DNA from: an uncultured Hungatella sp.
GTDB lineage: Bacteria > Bacillota > Clostridia > Lachnospirales > Lachnospiraceae
DNA length: 34,831 nucleotides
Direction: 5' to 3'
Assembly (NCBI GenBank): GCA_910586845.1
Contig: CAJUJV010000017.1
Coordinates: forward strand, 1 to 34,831
Part shown: positions 30,555-34,831 of the stretch, in pieces
How the letters are laid out: each line of letters begins with the position of its first letter
Numbering within the stretch: position 1 is the stretch's first letter
Program-made: the position numbers and the translations under genes
Notes under the pieces: generated by a model
Databases searched by the model: none
What the model saw: the letters and a program-made list of their open reading frames with translations, nothing else
What the model was told of the DNA's origin: nothing

Positions 30555-31559
30555 TTATTTTTTCCAGTGATTACTGAATGTCTTCTGCTCCGATTCTACA
30601 TGTCCTCTGTGGCCGTAAACCGTGCAGGAGCCGAGGGCCGACTCCAGGGCCCTGAACTCATCGCAGGTCAGCTCCACAAGGCAGGCGCCCAGATTTTCCA
30701 GAATCCGTTCCTGGTTTTTGGAGCCTGGGATGGGGACCACATTGGTATATTTATGGAGCATCCACGCAAGGGAGATCTGAGCGGAGGTGGCCTTTTTTCG
30801 ATCCGCATATTCTGCCAGAAGGTCTAAAAGAGGCTGATTGGCCGCCAGATTTTCCTTCGACAGCTGTGGGACGAACCGGCGGACGTCGTCTCCTTCGAAT
30901 CTGGTGTCTGCCGTCACTTTGCCTGACAGCAATCCGCTGGCGATGGGAGAAAACGGCACTACGCCGATGTTATGTTCGATACAGTAGGGAAAGATCTCTT
31001 TTTCACAGTCGCGTTCCACCATGGAATAGAGATTCTGGACAGCGGATACGGGTGTAACCTGGTGAGCTTTTGCCAGAGTATCCACAGACACCTGGGACAA
31101 TCCCCATCCCCGGATCAGGCCTTTTTCAATCAGTTTTCCCATGACCTGGGCTACATCCTCCACAGGGATCTGTTCATTGATTCTGTGAAGATAGTACAGG
31201 TCTATGTAGTCTGTTCTCAGGCGCTTCATGGAGGCCTCCAAATGTCTGCAGATCACGTCACAAAGCGGGACACCTCCTTCCAATTCCTCCGGGTGAATAT
31301 GAAATTTGGTGGCCAGCACCGTTTCCTTCCGGTAAGGACTCAGGGCTTTTCCGACCAGCTCCTCGTTATGGCCGGGATAGAACATTTCTCTGCCGTAGGT
31401 TTCTGCGGTATCGAAAAGGGTGCATCCAAAGTCATGGGCTTTTTCTATGGCGCGGATGGCATAGGCCTCATCCGGCACCTGCCCGTAACCGTGGGAAAAG
31501 CCCATACAGCCCATACCGATTTCCGATACTTCCAGGTTTCTCAACATTCTTTTTTTCAT
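30555..31559 (-). CDS. Aldo/keto reductase
   Basis: This NADPH-dependent oxidoreductase of the AKR superfamily has the catalytic tetrad Asp50, Tyr55, Lys85 and His125 (LFDTAETYG, LATKFHIH, YYLHRI), and the VPFSPIASGLLSGK and PIPGSKNQERI motifs that bind the cofactor. At 334 residues it has normal length. The AAGGAGG before ATG 31559 is well spaced. It diverges from the LysR-type gene at 31704, an arrangement typical for LysR control of an adjacent enzyme gene. The substrate is unknown. Confidence 0.93.
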   Translation of the reverse strand: MKKRMLRNLEVSEIGMGCMGFSHGYGQVPDEAYAIRAIEKAHDFGCTLFDTAETYGREMFYPGHNEELVGKALSPYRKETVLATKFHIHPEELEGGVPLCDVICRHLEASMKRLRTDYIDLYYLHRINEQIPVEDVAQVMGKLIEKGLIRGWGLSQVSVDTLAKAHQVTPVSAVQNLYSMVERDCEKEIFPYCIEHNIGVVPFSPIASGLLSGKVTADTRFEGDDVRRFVPQLSKENLAANQPLLDLLAEYADRKKATSAQISLAWMLHKYTNVVPIPGSKNQERILENLGACLVELTCDEFRALESALGSCTVYGHRGHVESEQKTFSNHWKK

Positions 31560-31603
31560 GATAATTCCTCCTTTTCCATGACTTTATTCTAAAAGGTTTT
31601 TCC

Positions 31604-31632
31604 TTGACATGGAAGTTCCGGTCTGTTAAAAT
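31604..31632 (+). promoter_or_regulatory. Promoter and operator region of the LysR-type gene
   Basis: TTGACA at 31604-31609 and TAAAAT at 31627-31632 have a 17-base spacer. Just downstream the palindrome AGTTTAAACT (about 31645-31654) could be an operator for autoregulation and for the divergent aldo/keto reductase; this is inference. Confidence 0.72.
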
Positions 31633-31703
31633 GGCTTTAACTAAAAGTTTAAACTAAATTCTGAAGGACAGGATTATGGCCACAGGGCCGGAAGGGAGTT
31701 TTT

Positions 31704-32647
31704 ATGTATCACCCGTTGCTGGATACGTTTCTGGCAGTGGCGGACTGCGGCAGTTTTTTAAAGGCCTCGGAAAAACTGTACATCTCCCCTACTGCTGTTA
31801 TGAAACAGATGACTGCGATATCTTTATTTCGGCTGCCCAGAAACAGATGAATCAGCTGGAGCGTCATATCGGACTTCCCCTGCTGGTCCGTACCAGCCAG
31901 GGGGTGAGCCTGACAGCGGCGGGAAGATCTGTTTACAGAGATGCGGGAGAGATCATGAAGCTGTCCCGTGAGGCTCTTCAGAGAGCCTACAGGGCAGAGA
32001 ACAGGGAGCAGATTACGATTCGCCTGGGAACCTCGGCCCTTTACCCGTGCAGAGCGCTGATGGGTATGTGGGCCGGGATCAGTGAACAATATCCTCAGTT
32101 CAGGCTGAAGGTAGTGCCTTTTGAAGATGTGAACACGGAGACAGCCTTTGCCAATGTGGGAAAGAAGTACGACCTCATGGTGGGTCCCTGGGATTCTGTT
32201 CATACCGGGAAATACAACCGCTTCACGGAGCTGGGGCGGTATCGTTTCTGCATTGCCATGCCGGGAGGCCACGAGCTTTCGCACAGAGAATCCCTGTCCT
32301 ATGAAGATCTTCACGGACAGGTGCTTCTGATCCAGAAGGAGGGAAACAGCCCTGTCAACGACAGGATTCGAAAAGAGATCCGGGAGAAGCACCCCAAGAT
32401 CACCATGGCAGATGTGCCGTATCACTACGATCTGGAGGTGTTTAACCGCTGTGCGGAGGAGGGGTGCGTTCTGCTGAGTCTGGAATGCTGGAATGAGATT
32501 CATCCATCCCTGACCTCTGTTCCGCTGAAGGTGGATTACGGGATTCCCTACGGGATCATCTACTCGGCCGGAGCGGGACAGGAGGTCCGGTATTTTCTTC
32601 ACTGCCTCTGCCACCAGGGTCAGGAGGGCAAAAACCGTATTTCCTGA
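31704..32647 (+). pseudogene. LysR-family transcriptional regulator, frameshifted by a 38-bp insertion in the HTH
   Basis: ATG 31704, behind GGAAGGGAG, opens a standard LysR N-terminus (MYHPLLDTFLAVADCG, then KASEKLYISPTAVMKQM). At 31812 the frame runs into unrelated residues and a stop shortly after. The rest of the protein continues in another frame from AAACAGATGA at 31841 (NQLERHIGLPLLVRTSQG, LTAAG, then an effector domain ending at 32647). Removing exactly 38 bases between the two AAACAGATGA copies joins both parts into a continuous 301-codon LysR gene of normal length. The region would encode the complete winged HTH and the effector domain. It is either a decayed gene or a reversible switch. 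It presumably controlled the divergent aldo/keto reductase. Confidence 0.85.
31803..31850 (+). repeat. 10-bp direct repeats flanking a 28-bp insert in the LysR gene
   Basis: AAACAGATGA occurs at 31803-31812 and again at 31841-31850; the offset is 38 bases. The 28 bases between them have no counterpart in a LysR helix-turn-helix. Loss of one repeat plus the insert restores the frame. Confidence 0.95.
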
Positions 32648-32681
32648 CAGCTTTGGAAAAACAATAAAGGGGGAAGATAAA

Positions 32682-33656
32682 ATGAAAATCGGGATTTTGG
32701 GAACAGGGATGATGGCCGGTCTGCTGATGCCGGTTATAAAGAAACTGAATTTTGAGTATGTGGCAGTGCTGGGAAGGAGAGAGTCAGAGGAGAAAGTCCG
32801 GACCCTGTGCCGGGAAAACGGACTTGACGAATATTTTCTGGACTATGAGGAACTGCTCGGCAGTGATGTAGACACAATCTATGTGGCGCTTCCCAATGAT
32901 CTCCACTGGGAGTTTGCCAGAAAGGCCCTGACTCACGGCAAGCATGTGATCATTGAAAAGCCGGTCACAGCCAGCCTGGCCCAGCTGCAGGATCTGATCG
33001 GGACGGCCGGTAAACAGGGGAAGATGATCTTTGAAGCCATGACCATCCATTATCTTCCCGCTTACCGTTCCCTGAAAGAACACTTACACCGGATAGGCGA
33101 CATTAAGCTGATGACGGTGAACTACAGCAAGTATTCTTCACGCTACGATGCTTTCCGGGCCGGGCAGATCCTGCCCGCCTTTGACCCCAAAAGGGCGGGA
33201 GGGGCCATGATGGATCTCAACGTCTACAATGTTCACGGGGCGGTGGGCCTTTTCGGAAAGCCGGAGAAAGTGAATTATGAGGCCAATATTGAGAGAGGGA
33301 TCGACACCAGCGGCGTCCTGACCATGGATTACGGAACGTTCAAGGTCTGCGCCGCTGCCGCCAAAGACAGCAATGCCCCGGCCGCCTGCGTCATCCAGGG
33401 GACAGAAGGCTGTATCCTGATCTCCGGACCCTTAAGCCAGATGGACAGATACCAGATCGTGGACAATCAGGGCAACATGACAGAGTACCGGCCGGACAGT
33501 CAGGAGAGCAGGCTCTACCATGAATTTGTGGAGTTCCAGAGGATGATCCGGGAACATGACCGGGCCGGGGAGAAAGAGATGCTGGATATCAGCCTGACAG
33601 CGGCCGGGGTGCTGGAAGAGGCCAGGAGACAGGCAGGGATTATCACAGAATTTTAA
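32682..33656 (+). CDS. Gfo/Idh/MocA-family NAD(P)-dependent oxidoreductase
   Basis: The N-terminal Rossmann fold opens with ILGTGMMAGLL (GxGxxA-like, residues 5-15) and the signature EKP motif is at 92-94 (IIEKPVTASL), supplying the catalytic lysine. A C-terminal alpha/beta domain follows, with the GGAMMDLNVYNVHG motif in place of the usual G-G-x-x-x-D-x-G-x-H. Total 324 residues. The substrate, usually a sugar or cyclitol or a trans-dihydrodiol, is not evident. GGGGGAAG precedes ATG 32682, 35 bases after the LysR remnant. It is followed 29 bases later by the flavin reductase gene, probably in one operon. Confidence 0.92.
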   Translation: MKIGILGTGMMAGLLMPVIKKLNFEYVAVLGRRESEEKVRTLCRENGLDEYFLDYEELLGSDVDTIYVALPNDLHWEFARKALTHGKHVIIEKPVTASLAQLQDLIGTAGKQGKMIFEAMTIHYLPAYRSLKEHLHRIGDIKLMTVNYSKYSSRYDAFRAGQILPAFDPKRAGGAMMDLNVYNVHGAVGLFGKPEKVNYEANIERGIDTSGVLTMDYGTFKVCAAAAKDSNAPAACVIQGTEGCILISGPLSQMDRYQIVDNQGNMTEYRPDSQESRLYHEFVEFQRMIREHDRAGEKEMLDISLTAAGVLEEARRQAGIITEF

Positions 33657-33685
33657 AATGTCATAAAATATGAGGAGGGAACATC

Positions 33686-34303
33686 ATGAAAGTACTTATG
33701 ATCAACGGAAGTCCCAGGAAAGAGGGCAACACTTACACGGCGCTTCATGAGATGGAGAAAATTTTTGAAAAAGAAGGCATCGAGACCGAGATCCTCCATG
33801 TGGGAAGCAAGGATATCAGAGGGTGCGTGGCCTGTCTATCCTGCAAGAAGACAGGGAAATGCGTCTTTGACGATATGGTCAATGAAGCCGCCTCCAAATT
33901 TCAGGCCAGCGACGGCCTGGTGGTGGCCAGCCCGGTGTACTATGCCTCGGCTAACGGAACTCTGATCTCCTTCCTGGACCGGCTGTTTTACAGTACGGGT
34001 TTTGACAAGACCATGAAGGTGGGAGCCAGCGTGGCGGCAGCCAGAAGAGGCGGCCTGTCGGCTTCCTATGACCAACTGAACAAATATTTTGGGATCAGCG
34101 GCATGCCCATCGCCTCCGGCCAGTACTGGAACGGCATCCACGGTGCCGCTCCGTGAGAGGCCGGACAGGATGGAGAAGGCCTGCAGATTATGCGGACTCT
34201 GGCGAGAAACATGGCGTTTCTGATGAAAAGCATCGCTCTGGGGAAGGAGCAGCTGGGGCTGCCTGAGAAGGAAGCTTTCGAGAGGACGAACTTTATCCGA
34301 TGA
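33686..34303 (+). pseudogene. NADPH-dependent FMN reductase / flavodoxin-family protein with in-frame TGA
   Basis: The first 156 residues show the flavin-binding LMINGSPRKEGNTYTAL loop, a cysteine cluster CVACLSCKKTGKC, and SPVYYASANGTLISFLDR. At 34154 a TGA ends the frame after HGAAP, yet the same frame continues after it with EAGQDGEGLQIMRTLARNMA and ends with the family's usual FERTNFIR before TGA 34301-34303. The joined frame is 205 sense codons plus the internal TGA. Residue 157 is a variable position in homologues as I recall them, so one base change (for example GGA or CGA to TGA) could have made it. The flavin domain itself is complete; only the C-terminal dimer helix would be lost, so partial function is possible. 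Confidence 0.82.
34154..34156 (+). other. In-frame TGA in the flavin reductase gene
   Basis: The TGA follows CCG and is followed in frame by GAG GCC GGA CAG GAT and 48 open codons to the true end. AGGCC and GGCCT a few bases downstream can form a 5-bp hairpin with a 15-base loop, but this is weak evidence for selenocysteine recoding. Confidence 0.8.
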
Positions 34304-34313
34304 AAAGATTCGC

Positions 34314-34342
34314 TTGCATTCGGGAAGGTTTGCGGTTATAAT
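34314..34342 (+). promoter_or_regulatory. Promoter of the ABC-ATPase leader
   Basis: TTGCAT at 34314-34319 and a perfect TATAAT at 34337-34342 are separated by 17 bases. Transcription would start near 34349, giving a leader of more than 310 bases before the ATPase start codon. Confidence 0.8.
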
Positions 34343-34429
34343 ATCAGAGGGCAAAAGCTCTCAATTAAAAAAGAAAGGGCACGGATGTGCAGGGTGAGGG
34401 GATGTTTACAAGATAATTTGATTTGGAAC

Positions 34430-34525
34430 ATGCAGCTGGTTGTCAGGGCCTGTTTTGAAGCAGGCCGGGTTTGCATACGCCGAATTAGATTATCCGCATT
34501 ATCCCCTGTACAGGTCTGTCTCTGA
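34430..34525 (+). CDS. Putative leader peptide (upstream ORF), 31 residues
   Basis: ATG 34430 opens a 31-codon frame that begins MQLVVRACFEAGRVCIRR and ends at TGA 34523-34525, 25 bases before the terminator. Codons 6-8 cover the 5' arm of the first hairpin, so stalling there would open it. The ribosome binding site is weak (TTTGGA). A second mini-frame, ATG TTT ACA AGA TAA at 34402-34416, lies just before it behind GAGGGG. Whether either is translated is unknown. Confidence 0.45.
   Translation: MQLVVRACFEAGRVCIRRIRLSALSPVQVCL
34447..34466 (+). promoter_or_regulatory. Leader hairpin 1 (alternative to anti-terminator)
   Basis: GGCCTG at 34447-34452 pairs with CAGGCC at 34461-34466 around TTTTGAAG. 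Its 3' arm also fits the 5' arm of the terminator, so the two pairings exclude each other. Confidence 0.65.
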
Positions 34526-34549
34526 GAATATACAGGTAGTGTTTGCGTG

Positions 34550-34582
34550 GGTCTGTTTTCGGGTATGAAAGCAGACCTTTTT
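34550..34582 (+). terminator. Intrinsic terminator (attenuator) upstream of the ABC ATPase
   Basis: GGTCTGTTTTC at 34550-34560 pairs over 11 bp with GAAAGCAGACC at 34567-34577 around GGGTAT and is followed by TTTTT. It lies 83 bases before the start codon and downstream of the promoter, so it can only act as an attenuator for this gene. Confidence 0.87.
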
Positions 34583-34665
34583 GCGTGGTCAGGCGTACAT
34601 GGTCATGGCTGTTTCGGCCTCTTTGAGGGCCGCGCAAAAGGTCTGGGCATGAAAGGAGGCCCTAT

Positions 34666-34831
34666 ATGTTACAGATAAAAAATCTGAATCTGACTCATAA
34701 AAAGGATCTGAAAATCATCCTTGAAAATTTCAGCTGTACCTTTAACGACGGACAGAAGGCGGTGATCATCGGGGAGGAGGGCAACGGCAAGTCCACCCTC
34801 CTCAGATGGATCTTCGATCCGGAACTGGTGG
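34666..34831 (+). CDS. ABC ATPase, probable ABC-F ribosomal protection type (3' truncated by window)
   Basis: Only the first 55 codons are present. They encode MLQIKNLNLTHKKDLKIIL followed by a Walker A motif IGEEGNGKST and LLRWIFDP. The frame starts directly with the nucleotide-binding domain and the upstream AAAGGAGG at 34652-34659 is ideal. The leader with attenuator, leader ORF and anti-terminator is typical of antibiotic-inducible ABC-F genes (for example msrD, vmlR, lmo0919). The ABC-F class is inferred mainly from this context, because the rest of the gene lies beyond the window; an ordinary ABC transporter ATPase is possible. Confidence 0.72.
   Translation, partial: MLQIKNLNLTHKKDLKIILENFSCTFNDGQKAVIIGEEGNGKSTLLRWIFDPELV

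Larger units (their letters stand above)
34304..34665 (+). promoter_or_regulatory. Long structured leader with transcription attenuation of the ABC ATPase gene
   Basis: This 362-base stretch has no annotated gene but is rich in structure: the promoter at 34314, a small hairpin GAGGGC/GCTCTC near 34346-34361, two upstream reading frames, a first hairpin at 34447-34466, and an intrinsic terminator at 34550-34582. The 3' arm of the first hairpin (GAAGCAGGCC, 34457-34466) can instead pair over 10 bp, with G-U pairs, with the 5' arm of the terminator (GGTCTGTTTT, 34550-34559). So a ribosome stalled on the leader ORF would free the anti-terminator. This matches drug-induced attenuation known for ABC-F and other ribosome-protection genes. 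Confidence 0.72.

Noticed and set aside
34154..34156. Selenocysteine at the in-frame TGA of the flavin reductase gene
   Set aside because: The position is variable and far from the redox cysteines; the downstream 5-bp hairpin is too weak to count.

Overview
The window looks like a chromosomal segment from an anaerobic, moderately G+C-rich Bacillota (Clostridia), most likely a Lachnospiraceae-type gut bacterium. The pointers are strong AGGAGG-type ribosome binding sites, consensus sigma-A promoters, a very large 2-hydroxyacyl-CoA dehydratase activase/dehydratase protein, a fused citXG gene, a cysteine-type sulfatase beside a PTS permease, a bacterial serpin, and an Rpn-like protein of a kind common in this family. 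The assignment is inference from gene content; there is no rRNA in the window.

Layout. 1-3830: the end of a GntR/FCD regulator, then a compact plus-strand run of a lipoprotein barnase, barstar, a YgjP-type metallopeptidase and recJ. 3838-5812: a small minus-strand membrane protein and glyA with a consensus promoter and terminator. 5859-7317: two A+T-richer minus-strand genes, a zinc-ribbon protein and an Rpn-like protein that has lost its nuclease core. 7483-11754: one about 1,410-codon CoA-dehydratase activase/dehydratase gene cut by a single in-frame TGA. 12037-16761: corA, a rhomboid-like membrane protein and pyk in tandem, then a lysA-type decarboxylase. 17165-21327: a cytoplasmic subtilisin, a two-gene AAA ATPase plus Toprim-like (DUF4276) cassette resembling phage-defence modules, and an orphan citXG. 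21534-25684: membrane protein, half-size EamA transporter, serpin lipoprotein and a LysM protein. 25694-29424: RpiR regulator divergent from a sulfatase and a PTS IIC, a sulfated-sugar utilisation module. 29593-29665: tRNA-Val(GAC). 29837-34303: a carboxymuconolactone-decarboxylase-like protein, an aldo/keto reductase divergent from a frameshifted LysR gene, a Gfo/Idh/MocA dehydrogenase and a flavin reductase with an in-frame TGA. 34314-34831: a long attenuator leader and the start of a probable ABC-F gene.

The most interesting points are: (i) the leader at 34314-34665, with an upstream ORF, a first hairpin whose 3' arm can alternatively pair with the 5' arm of an intrinsic terminator, and an ABC ATPase behind it; (ii) the AAA/Toprim-like pair; (iii) a LysR gene interrupted by 38 bp bounded by 10-bp direct repeats whose exact loss restores the frame; (iv) two otherwise intact genes each carrying one in-frame TGA; and (v) a membrane-anchored barnase with its barstar. 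No CRISPR array, transposase, integrase or rRNA was seen.
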